From Flavisolibacter longurius (GTDB taxonomy: Bacteria > Bacteroidota > Bacteroidia > Chitinophagales > Chitinophagaceae): a stretch of DNA of 64,000 nt. Position 1 is the first letter of the stretch, and each line of letters opens with the position of its first letter. The position numbers and the translations under genes are program-made. Below are positions 51,466-59,550 of the stretch, in pieces. The stretch covers positions 62,001-126,000 of the forward strand of contig JABUMY010000012.1 of assembly GCA_013327885.1 (NCBI GenBank), written 5' to 3'. The notes below the pieces were generated by a model. The model worked only from the letters and a program-made list of their open reading frames with translations, ran no database searches and was not told where the DNA came from.

Positions 51466-53816
51466 AGAAATATAAATGGTTTTTTCTTTTCGTGCTGTCA
51501 GTTACACTTTTTTCATCCGTGGTAATGAGCCAGGACGTTTTAAAATATGTCAACCCCACTATCGGCACAGCCCATAGTCGTTGGTTCTTTTACACGCCGG
51601 CCGCTTTACCCCATGGCATGGCTAAATTAGCGCCGTCAACCAATGGTTCTTATGGCAATGCCCAGGGCTGGGAAGCGGTTGGTTACGATCCCCGCCATAA
51701 TTCAATTGAAGGCTTTGTTCATTTTCATGAATGGCAGGCCGGCGGTGTTTCTGTTATGCCTGCTACCGGGGAATTAAAAGTAAAGCCAGGTCCTCTCGAA
51801 AAGCCGGATGAAGGGTATCGTTCCCGTTTTGACAGGAAAAATGAAGTAGCCGAACCTGGTTACTATAAAGTCTTGTTGGATGATTATAAAATAATGGCTG
51901 AATTAACCGCTACCACAAGAGTTGGGTTTCATAAATACACTTTTCCTGCAAGCAGCCAGTCCAGAATAATTCTTGACATTGGAAACGTGCAGGGAGAAAG
52001 CGGGCCGGTTACAGATGCCTCCATCCGCATGATAGATGATACGCATTTCGAAGGCTTTGTAACAACCAATCCTAAATACGTAGAAAAATACGACAAAGGC
52101 GGCCGCGTTTCCATGTACATCTATGGCGAAATAAGCAGGAAGCCTATAACGGTGGGTTCTTTCAATAAAACTGGCATCACGCAAAATTCGAAAGTAGGAA
52201 AAGGGATTGGTGCCGGTCTTTTTCTCGGCTTTAACACAGCGGACAAAGAAGTAATTGAATTAAAAATCGGGCAATCCTTTACATCGATAAAAAATGCACA
52301 GCAAAACTTACGGGCAGAAGCCGCAACCCTAACATTTGACCAGGCAAGATCGCAGGCCAGAAAAATATGGCGGCAGGAACTGGGAAAACTTACTGTGGAA
52401 GGAAAAAATGAGGATGACAAGGTGAAGTTTTATACTGGGCTTTTTCATGCTTTATTGGGAAGAGGTATTGCAAGTGATGTCAATGGTGATTACCCGAAGC
52501 ATGGTGGCTCCATCGGTCGTTTGCCGGCCGATAAAAACGGCAACTTTACACATAACTTCATCAATACAGATGCCATTTGGGGCGCCTATTGGAATCTTAC
52601 ACAAATGTGGGCTTTGGCCTATCCTGAACAGTACACCAATTTTGTACATACACAACTGGAAATCTATAAGCAACGCGGCTGGTTTGCGGACGGAATGGTC
52701 AATAGTAATTTTGCATCCGGCGTTGGAACAAACATGGTAGGCCTGGCCATAGCAGCAGCGTACAACATCGGGCTTCGTGACTACGATGTGAAATTGGCTT
52801 ATGAGGCGGTAAAGAAAAATGAAGTTGGTTATGAAGGACGGTTAGTCGGTTCGGGAAAACTGGATGTAAAGAAGTTTCTTGACCTTGGTTATTCTCCCTT
52901 TGCTCCGGCTGATAACATGGACGTAAGCGGGGCGCAATTTGGTGCTTCTCATACCCTGGAATATAGTTTTAGTGCGTTTGCTGCGGCCCAGATGGCAAAG
53001 TCCATGGGGCTTACAGATGACTACAAAAACCTGATGAAATATGCCGACGGATGGAAACTGCTGTTTGAACCCATCGATAAGCTCATCCGGCCCCGCAATG
53101 CCAACGGAGAATTTATCGACAAGTTTGATCCGTATGAACCATGGAGAGGCTTTCAGGAAGGAAACGCCATTCAATATACTTTTTTTGTGCCGCATAACCC
53201 AGCCGGTTTAATTGCTGCCATGGGAAAAGAGGAGTTCAACACCCGTTTGAATACCATTTTTGAAACGGCGCAGCGGAACTCTTTTGGCGGTGGAAAGGAA
53301 ATTGATGCGTTTGCCGGTGTCAAGTCAATTTATAATCACGGCAACCAACCCAATCTACATATCAGCTGGTTGTTCAATTTTTCGGGTAAACCCTGGCTGA
53401 CGCAAAAATGGACCCGTGCCATATGTGATGAATTTTATGGTGTAGAACCGATACACGGTTATGGATATGGGCAGGATGAAGACCAGGGGCAACTGGGTTC
53501 GTGGTATGTGATGGCAGCACTGGGCCTGTTTGATGTAAAAGGCTTTACCGATATGCGACCGATCATTCAGATTGGAAGCCCGCTTTTTGATAAAGCGACG
53601 ATTCAACTCGGTACAGGAAAAAGGCTGGTTATTCAAACGAGGAATAACATTAGGGAAAACATTTATGTGCAATCTGCTAAGTTTAACGGCAAGCCATTGA
53701 ACAATGCCTGGTTATACCGCGATGAATTAATGAAAGGCGGCAACCTGGAATTAGTAATGGGGAACCAGCCAAACATGGCATGGGGCGTTAACGTGCCGCC
53801 TCCTTCAGCACAATAG
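51462..53816 (+). CDS. GH92 family alpha-mannosidase (third of three)
   Basis: A 784-residue protein with a signal peptide to about residue 24 (SVVMSQ). It opens DVLKYVNPTIGTAHSRWFF. The catalytic barrel carries INTDAIWGAYWNLTQMWAL, ASHTLEYSFSAFAAAQMAKS and the C-terminal GQDEDQGQLGSWYVMAALGLF with the catalytic Asp pair. In the nearer part of the family this block reads GDEDQG; here the Gly-Gln-Asp order is a small variation. Gene composition is more AT-rich than the CAZyme genes of region 1, hinting at a different history. It is flanked by a tRNA terminator and, 311 bp downstream, a GH10 xylanase. Confidence 0.92.
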   Translation: MKKYKWFFLFVLSVTLFSSVVMSQDVLKYVNPTIGTAHSRWFFYTPAALPHGMAKLAPSTNGSYGNAQGWEAVGYDPRHNSIEGFVHFHEWQAGGVSVMPATGELKVKPGPLEKPDEGYRSRFDRKNEVAEPGYYKVLLDDYKIMAELTATTRVGFHKYTFPASSQSRIILDIGNVQGESGPVTDASIRMIDDTHFEGFVTTNPKYVEKYDKGGRVSMYIYGEISRKPITVGSFNKTGITQNSKVGKGIGAGLFLGFNTADKEVIELKIGQSFTSIKNAQQNLRAEAATLTFDQARSQARKIWRQELGKLTVEGKNEDDKVKFYTGLFHALLGRGIASDVNGDYPKHGGSIGRLPADKNGNFTHNFINTDAIWGAYWNLTQMWALAYPEQYTNFVHTQLEIYKQRGWFADGMVNSNFASGVGTNMVGLAIAAAYNIGLRDYDVKLAYEAVKKNEVGYEGRLVGSGKLDVKKFLDLGYSPFAPADNMDVSGAQFGASHTLEYSFSAFAAAQMAKSMGLTDDYKNLMKYADGWKLLFEPIDKLIRPRNANGEFIDKFDPYEPWRGFQEGNAIQYTFFVPHNPAGLIAAMGKEEFNTRLNTIFETAQRNSFGGGKEIDAFAGVKSIYNHGNQPNLHISWLFNFSGKPWLTQKWTRAICDEFYGVEPIHGYGYGQDEDQGQLGSWYVMAALGLFDVKGFTDMRPIIQIGSPLFDKATIQLGTGKRLVIQTRNNIRENIYVQSAKFNGKPLNNAWLYRDELMKGGNLELVMGNQPNMAWGVNVPPPSAQ

Positions 53817-54127
53817 GAAATAGTCTGCGGCTTTTTCGTTTACGTTTTCATACGAGAAAATAAATAAGTACAATCTATAGGACTGACGGTAACCGGTAGT
53901 CATTTCTATCATCAATTGGCAATGAATGATTAAATACCATTGCGTTTCGATTCAATGCAATGACCACTTAATTTGTCAGACACAAGTTGTTTTCAATTTC
54001 GGCCACAACTTCTACACTATCCGAATCCATATGGTCACCAGATTACAGGCCATCCGCAAAAGCATGGCTTTTGAACAAGCCTTAAATAGTCTATCTTTCC
54101 CATAGAAACCCATCATCATTTTCTTCC
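53817..54127. other. intergenic region between GH92 and GH10 genes
   Basis: A 311 bp gap. The only structure noted is the hairpin CAAAAGC-ATG-GCTTTTG (54057-54073), 54 bases before the xylanase ATG; it has no T-run and might be an operator. No gene or terminator is evident. Confidence 0.4.
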
Positions 54128-55267
54128 ATGAAATCATTCATCGTTTTTTTCCTCCTTCTGTTTATGCAATCCCTTCATGCGCAAAAGGCCGTGACCTTGA
54201 AAGATGTGTATAAGGAAGCCTTCTTGCTTGGTGCTGCCGTTACGCCGGCTATAACTTCCGGAAAGGAAAAATCATCGCAGGACATTGTTGTAAAGCACTT
54301 TAATTCCATCACGGTAGAAAACGTGATGAAGGCGGCGCTGATCAATCCGCAACCGGGTGTTTACAATTGGGGGCCGGCCGATGATTTTGTTGCCTTCGGA
54401 GAGAAGCACAACATGTTTATTGTTGCCCATACGCTGGTGTGGCACAACCAGGTTCCGGACTGGTTTTTTACCAATGCCGATGGGAAGCCCAATACAAAAG
54501 AGCAGCAAATAGAAAGACTGCGAAGCCATATACAGGCCGTTGCCAGCCGTTATGCCGGGCGAGTACAAGCCTGGGATGTAGTGAATGAAGTAATAGGAGA
54601 AGATGGCGCTTACCGCGAAAACACGGCGTGGGTAAAAGCCTTTGGCAATGGCGATACGTTGGTGAAGTATGCATTCAAGTTTGCCGCACAGTATGCGCCA
54701 AACACCGAGTTGTACTATAACGATTTCAATGCCTGGCGGCCGGCCAAAAGGGATGGGATTGTACGCCTTGTAAAAATGCTGCAAAAAGAAGGTATCCGCA
54801 TTGATGGCGTAGGCATGCAAGGCCACTGGGGACTCAACTATCCAAAGACAGCCTATATTGAACAGGCGATTGATGCATATGCTGCCTGCGGGGTAAAGGT
54901 GATGATTACCGAACTGGATGTGGATGTTTTGCCCTTGACCAAAGAGGGGCAGATCATCGGGCAGGGAATGGCAGATAAACAGTTTCAACTGGAAGAGTTC
55001 AAAACGTTTTTGGATCCTTATCAAAAAGGGTTGCCTGCAAGCGTGCAATCGCAATTGACAAAGCGATACGCGGAATTGTTTTCGATTTTTTATAAACGCA
55101 GGGAAAAGATAGCAAGGGTTACGCTTTGGGGTGTGGACGATGGCATGAACTGGAAGAATGACTATCCCATTCCGGGAAGAACAAATTACCCATTGTTGTG
55201 GTCACGTAATGGGGAGGCAAAACCTGCATTAGCTGCGGTGCTATCCGTTCCAAAAGCGATTAAATAG
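54128..55267 (+). CDS. GH10 family endo-1,4-beta-xylanase
   Basis: A 379-residue secreted protein with a signal peptide MKSFIVFFLLLFMQSLHAQ. The mature part is a single (beta/alpha)8 GH10 domain: FNSITVENVMKAALINP, HTLVWHNQVPDWFF, the acid/base Glu E154 in AWDVVNEVIGE, YYNDFNAW, MQGHWGLN and the nucleophile E262 in ITELDVDVLP, ending with ARVTLWGVDDGMNW. It hydrolyses internal beta-1,4 linkages of xylan. There is no carbohydrate-binding module. It is separate from the GH92 gene by a 311 bp gap, so operon membership is uncertain. Confidence 0.95.
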   Translation: MKSFIVFFLLLFMQSLHAQKAVTLKDVYKEAFLLGAAVTPAITSGKEKSSQDIVVKHFNSITVENVMKAALINPQPGVYNWGPADDFVAFGEKHNMFIVAHTLVWHNQVPDWFFTNADGKPNTKEQQIERLRSHIQAVASRYAGRVQAWDVVNEVIGEDGAYRENTAWVKAFGNGDTLVKYAFKFAAQYAPNTELYYNDFNAWRPAKRDGIVRLVKMLQKEGIRIDGVGMQGHWGLNYPKTAYIEQAIDAYAACGVKVMITELDVDVLPLTKEGQIIGQGMADKQFQLEEFKTFLDPYQKGLPASVQSQLTKRYAELFSIFYKRREKIARVTLWGVDDGMNWKNDYPIPGRTNYPLLWSRNGEAKPALAAVLSVPKAIK

Positions 55268-55306
55268 CTGCTCGAAAGTTTCGATTGTGAAGCATAAATA
55301 AAGTCT

Positions 55307-55325
55307 TCAGGCCAAATTGGCCTGA
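55307..55325. promoter_or_regulatory. 19-bp dyad after the xylanase gene
   Basis: TCAGGCCAA-A-TTGGCCTGA: perfect 9-base arms around one base, 40 bp after the xylanase stop. No T-run follows, so it is not a standard terminator. It could be an RNA hairpin or a protein site for the next gene. Confidence 0.35.
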
Positions 55326-55460
55326 CCGAACAAAGATGCCCGATAAAATAAAATTATATAGGGATTCTTAAGTCGGTTTCCGTTGCCAGGCTGAAGTAAA
55401 CAGAATATCGATACAGCAGCAAATCATCAAAATTGTGCGTCATCTAACTACCCTTGAATA

Positions 55461-55955
55461 ATGAAATATACCTGTGCATCTTGCGGAATTGTGCATGAAA
55501 GCTGGCCGGCTATTGGCTTTGATGCTCCCTATCATTTCCATAGCCTCTCTGACGAAGAAAAACATGCCATTGCTGAACTTAGTAGTGATTTCTGTACAAT
55601 TAAATATGAAGACCAGACAGACTACTTCATCAGAGCCGTTTTGTTTCAAAAAGTAAATGACCATTGTGAAGACTTGCATTATGGTGTATGGGTGTCTTTA
55701 AGTGAGAAGAGCTTTCACGACTACAAAGACAATTTCCATAACGGTAATCATGAAGCTAACTATTTTGGTTATTTAAGTAGCTGGCTTCCAGGTTACGATG
55801 ACTCGACGTCCATCAAAACCAATGTTATATTGTCACCAGGCAGTAACAGACCTGAAGTGATTCCCCATTTGGAAAAAGCTGAACATCCTTTTCTTGCAGA
55901 CTATTTCAATGGAATATCCATTGAAGAGGCAGAAAGGAGAATAAAATTGGCGTAG
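55461..55955 (+). CDS. DUF2199 family protein
   Basis: A 164-residue cytosolic protein. It begins MKYTCASCGIVHESWPAIGF, a Cys-x-x-Cys near the N-terminus that could bind zinc, followed by the family's aromatic-rich core (YGVWVSLSEKSFHDY, NYFGYLSSWLPGYDDS, HPFLADYFNGIS). This matches DUF2199, whose function is unknown. Composition is more AT-rich than the neighbouring genes. It converges on the dehydratase gene, 110 bp away. It is not obviously linked to sugar metabolism. Confidence 0.82.
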   Translation: MKYTCASCGIVHESWPAIGFDAPYHFHSLSDEEKHAIAELSSDFCTIKYEDQTDYFIRAVLFQKVNDHCEDLHYGVWVSLSEKSFHDYKDNFHNGNHEANYFGYLSSWLPGYDDSTSIKTNVILSPGSNRPEVIPHLEKAEHPFLADYFNGISIEEAERRIKLA

Positions 55956-56064
55956 GGAGATTAGACGAGTGCCGACATAGTTTTGATACGATGCTTGCAT
56001 GTGTCCAAAATTTTTTCTTTAGAAATCTCTTTCTCTCCTAAAACTTCTTTGCCTTACCAATCCC

Positions 56065-57786
56065 TCAATGCAAATTCCTCACCACCTCGCTACCCGATCC
56101 TCCCCGCAAAATATCCATATCCGCACCCAGGTGTGCCTGCTGTACATGATCGATATAGAGCTTTACATAACCTCGTGCCGCCATAGGAGGGGGTGCCAGC
56201 CAGGCTTCCCTTCTTTTTTGTAATTCTTCATCGGTAATGTCCAGGTGCAAACGCCGCTGCTCCACGTCCAGTTCTATCATGTCGCCGTCTTTTACAAGTG
56301 CCAGCGTACCGCCTACGGCACTTTCCGGCGACACATGCAACACGACTGTTCCCGAAGCCGTTCCGCTCATCCGGCCGTCAGAAATGCGGATCATGTCCCT
56401 CACGCCTTTGCGCAGCAGTTTTTCCGGCAGGTCCACGTTACCCACTTCGGGCATGCCTGGGTAACCCACAGGACCCACGCCTTTTAAAACGATCACGCAG
56501 GTTTCGTCAATGTCCAGCAGGGGATCATCGATCCTGGCGTGATAGTCTTCCATGGTTTCAAACACCACGGCGCGGCCCCGGTGCTTCAGCAGGGCCTTTG
56601 TAGCAGCAGAAGGCTTGATGATAGCACCCTTCTCGCAAAGGTTTCCTTTCAGCACGGCAATGCCGGCTTTTTCCTGCAGGGGACTGTCTATCGTGGTGAT
56701 CACATCCTGGTTGTAGCAAATGGGTTTGCTGTTGTTTTCGGCCAGTGTTTTACCGTTGACGGCAATGGCGTCGTTATGCAGGTACTGCGCCAGCTCTTTC
56801 ATCACAACAGGTAGGCCGCCGGCGTAATAAAAATCTTCCATCAGGTATTTGCCGGCAGGCTTCAGGTTCACCAGCAGCGGAATCCGGCTGCCAATAGTAT
56901 CAAAATCTTCCAACGTTAGCTCAATGCCAAGCCGGCCGGCAATGGCCAGGAGATGAATGATAAAATTGGTGGAGCCGCCAATGGCTGCGTTCACCACAAT
57001 AGAGTTTTCAAAAGCTGCCCTCGTCAGCACTTTTGAAAGCTTGAGGTCTTCTTTTACCATTTCCACAATTCGCCGGCCTGAGAGTTGCGCCAGCACTTTT
57101 TTACGCGAATCCACGGCGGGGATGGCTGCCGCACCGGGCAGGGTAAGGCCCAGGGCTTCTACCATGCAGGCCATTGTGGAAGCAGTACCCATCGTCATAC
57201 AATGCCCCGCACTGCGGGCCACGCCAATCTCCGCTTCCAGGATGTCTTCCGGGGTGTAGTTTTCCACCATCATTTTTTCCTTGATCATCCAGTTGAACGA
57301 CCCGCTGCCAAGGCATTCGCCTTTGAACCGCCCGTTTAACATGGCACCACCGGGAACAACGATCGTGGGCAGGTCTACGCTGCAGGCACCCATCACCGTC
57401 GACGGCGTGGTTTTATCGCAACCCGTCAGCAACACCACGCCATCAATAGGATTGGCACGGATGGTTTCTTCCGTATCCATTGCCGCTAAATTCCGGAACA
57501 GCATTGTGGTAGGCCGCATGATGGTTTCGCCCAGCGAGGTAACGGGAAATTCCAGCGGAAAGCCACCGGCATCCAGTACTCCGCGTTTCACCACTTCTGC
57601 CAGGTCACGCAAATGCCCGTTGCAGGGCGTCAGCTCACTCCAGGTATTGCAAATGCCTATAACTGGACGGTCCTTGAAATAATCATCGGGGTAACCCTGG
57701 TTGCGCAGCCACGACCGGTGCACAAATCCCATCTTATCGTTTTTCCCGAACCAATCGTAACTTTTATATTTTCTATCGGAAAGCAT
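56065..57786 (-). CDS. IlvD/Edd family sugar-acid dehydratase
   Basis: A 573-residue protein started at the ATG of MLSDRKYKSYDWFGKNDK; the longer frame to 57873 adds an unlikely 29-residue extension. The three Cys ligands of the iron-sulfur cluster are C46 (GICNTWSELTP), C123 (LTGCDKTTPS) and C196 (GHCMTMGTAS). The C-terminal swivel domain has GVGPVGYPGMPEV and RISDGRMSGTASG. The opening blocks are closer to sugar-acid dehydratases (L-arabinonate/xylonate type) than to valine-pathway IlvD. It would convert an aldonic acid to a 2-keto-3-deoxy acid. It lies downstream of a susC-susD pair, separated by 213 bp containing hairpins and a palindrome. Confidence 0.87.
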   Translation of the reverse strand: MLSDRKYKSYDWFGKNDKMGFVHRSWLRNQGYPDDYFKDRPVIGICNTWSELTPCNGHLRDLAEVVKRGVLDAGGFPLEFPVTSLGETIMRPTTMLFRNLAAMDTEETIRANPIDGVVLLTGCDKTTPSTVMGACSVDLPTIVVPGGAMLNGRFKGECLGSGSFNWMIKEKMMVENYTPEDILEAEIGVARSAGHCMTMGTASTMACMVEALGLTLPGAAAIPAVDSRKKVLAQLSGRRIVEMVKEDLKLSKVLTRAAFENSIVVNAAIGGSTNFIIHLLAIAGRLGIELTLEDFDTIGSRIPLLVNLKPAGKYLMEDFYYAGGLPVVMKELAQYLHNDAIAVNGKTLAENNSKPICYNQDVITTIDSPLQEKAGIAVLKGNLCEKGAIIKPSAATKALLKHRGRAVVFETMEDYHARIDDPLLDIDETCVIVLKGVGPVGYPGMPEVGNVDLPEKLLRKGVRDMIRISDGRMSGTASGTVVLHVSPESAVGGTLALVKDGDMIELDVEQRRLHLDITDEELQKRREAWLAPPPMAARGYVKLYIDHVQQAHLGADMDILRGGSGSEVVRNLH

Positions 57787-57889
57787 ACAAATTCGTTTAA
57801 CCTTTTTAAAAAAGGAGCAACGGCAGCCCACTGCACCTGTACCGATGGAGGTCTGCAGGCCATCCGCCAGCACGTAAACCCTCCATTCG

Positions 57890-57907
57890 GCAATAAAATT
57901 TTATTGC
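57890..57907. promoter_or_regulatory. perfect 18-bp palindrome upstream of the dehydratase gene
   Basis: GCAATAAAATTTTATTGC is a perfect palindrome 103 bases before the dehydratase ATG. It lies between the susD terminator hairpin and the gene, a position suited to an operator. Confidence 0.45.
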
Positions 57908-57928
57908 GCAAGCTAACGGCTTGCCGCC

Positions 57929-57970
57929 AACTGGTAAAAAGAAAGACCAGTTGTTTTAACAACGGTCTTT
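57929..57970 (-). terminator. susD terminator hairpin with an alternative overlapping stem
   Basis: On the - strand AAAGACCGTTGTT pairs with AACAACTGGTCTTT (one bulge, two-base loop) and is followed by CTTTTT. An alternative 8-bp stem, CAACTGGT / ACCAGTTG (57929-57936 and 57946-57953), uses part of the same strand and excludes the first. The two are mutually exclusive. Confidence 0.65.
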
Positions 57971-57999
57971 CCTGTGTGATCCTGCTTGTGAAAGAAACT

Positions 58000-59538
58000 T
58001 TATTTATCCCACCAGACCCGTGTGCTTAATTTGTCGGCACCCTGGCGGGCAACGGCTGCGTTTACGTTGGTAGCATTCACCGACAGCTCAGACGTTGGGT
58101 AAGTGAGCCTGCGGATAAACGTACCGTTCGGAACATCAGGATTGCTCGGTTGTCCGTAGGGGTTAGGCGTTAGTGTCGGGAAGCCGCTGCGCCTGAAATT
58201 GGCAAAAGCTTCGGGGCCATTCAGGAACGATGCGATCCAGTATTGCGTATTGATCTGCTCAAGCTCCCTGCCGGCGGCCAGTGGGTTGGCAGCCAGGTAA
58301 GTATCTCTTGCGGCACCGGGAACGGCAGATGCGGCATCATAGGCAGCCATTTGATCCATGTGTGCTTTGATCCCATCCTGGAAATACTGTGCTGCTGTAC
58401 CGGCGGTGATCCAACCCCTGAAGCGGGCTTCGGCCAGTAAGAGGTTGGTTTGTGCTGCCGTTACCAAAAATACCGGCGCAAAGGGTTTTGCCATCCGGCG
58501 ACGATCCACCTGGCTGTAATCGTAAAAGCTGGCCAGGCCATCGGCTGTAGCCGCAGCCACGATGGTACCGTTGTCCTTGCCGATAGGCATACCAATTTGC
58601 CTTGCGGGGTCGGTGGTGCCAACGGCCGGTGTTTGACCGGGTCCCGAGGTAGCGCCTACGTAGCGAATGGCAATGGCAGAAAGCCTTGGATCAGCCGTGT
58701 TCTTTAGATGGTCGACAAACGGTTTTGCCAGGTAAAAGTTGGCCCCTTCGGTGCCGTTCAGGGTAGCACCCATGGGTTGGGTGTAGTTGGCATCGTGTAA
58801 GATCACGCCATTGTCGGCATTGGTAAGAATAACACCACCGGCAAAGGCAGCCTGCACGGTCGATTGTGCTTTTGTTGCATCGGCTTTGCTCAGGCGCATG
58901 CCGGCACGTAACAGGAGGGAGTAACCGAATTTTTTCCATTTGTCAACATTGCCGGCATAAAATACATCCGCCGTTTCAATGGTGCCGGACGCATTCAATG
59001 CGGCGGATGCTTCGGTTAATTCCTGGATCAGTTTGTTATAAATATCCTGTTGCGCATCGTACTTGGGAAAAAAGGTTTGGGTAAAATAACCACCACCGGC
59101 TTCGCTGTATGGAATGTCACCGTATTCATCGGTTAACACCATAAATGCATAGGCCTGGAAGATGCGGGCCATGTTGTACAGGTTTGATTTTGCCGGTACA
59201 TCTTTGGTCAGCGCAATGACATCGTTGGTGTATTTCACCACGTTTTGGTAGTAACCAGCCCAAAGTGGTGCCATGGTCACATCGCGACTGTCCTGGTTAA
59301 AATTGGCGCCGGCCAGTACACCACCGTTGGGTGATACCATTTGCTGCACAATCCCCACATCAAAGATCAGCGTCTTTACAGGGAAAGAAGCATTGATAAC
59401 GGCCGTATTTAGCAGCAGGGCAGGATCCACCCTGGTCGGACTTGTTTTGTTTTGGTTTAAATCATCAAAGCCTTTGTCGCAGGCAACGCTTGCCGTCATC
59501 AGGCAAACCAGCAAACTATAGTTGAGTATTTTTTTCAT
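58000..59538 (-). CDS. SusD-like lipoprotein (SusD/RagB type 2 family)
   Basis: A 512-residue lipoprotein with leader MKKILNYSLLVCLMTASVAC (Cys 20). It lacks the RIELAFEEHRFFDIRRW block of the classical SusD proteins in this window. Instead it has FDDLNQNKTSPTRVDPALLL, ARIFQAYAFMVLTDEYGDIPYSEA, VDKWKKFGYSLLLRAGMRLS and the C-terminal PEAFANFRRSGFPTL, typical of the SusD-like type 2 family. It pairs with the susC gene 12 bp upstream. The same family handles oligosaccharides and other large nutrients. Confidence 0.93.
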   Translation of the reverse strand: MKKILNYSLLVCLMTASVACDKGFDDLNQNKTSPTRVDPALLLNTAVINASFPVKTLIFDVGIVQQMVSPNGGVLAGANFNQDSRDVTMAPLWAGYYQNVVKYTNDVIALTKDVPAKSNLYNMARIFQAYAFMVLTDEYGDIPYSEAGGGYFTQTFFPKYDAQQDIYNKLIQELTEASAALNASGTIETADVFYAGNVDKWKKFGYSLLLRAGMRLSKADATKAQSTVQAAFAGGVILTNADNGVILHDANYTQPMGATLNGTEGANFYLAKPFVDHLKNTADPRLSAIAIRYVGATSGPGQTPAVGTTDPARQIGMPIGKDNGTIVAAATADGLASFYDYSQVDRRRMAKPFAPVFLVTAAQTNLLLAEARFRGWITAGTAAQYFQDGIKAHMDQMAAYDAASAVPGAARDTYLAANPLAAGRELEQINTQYWIASFLNGPEAFANFRRSGFPTLTPNPYGQPSNPDVPNGTFIRRLTYPTSELSVNATNVNAAVARQGADKLSTRVWWDK

Positions 59539-59550
59539 GATCGGTGGGGG

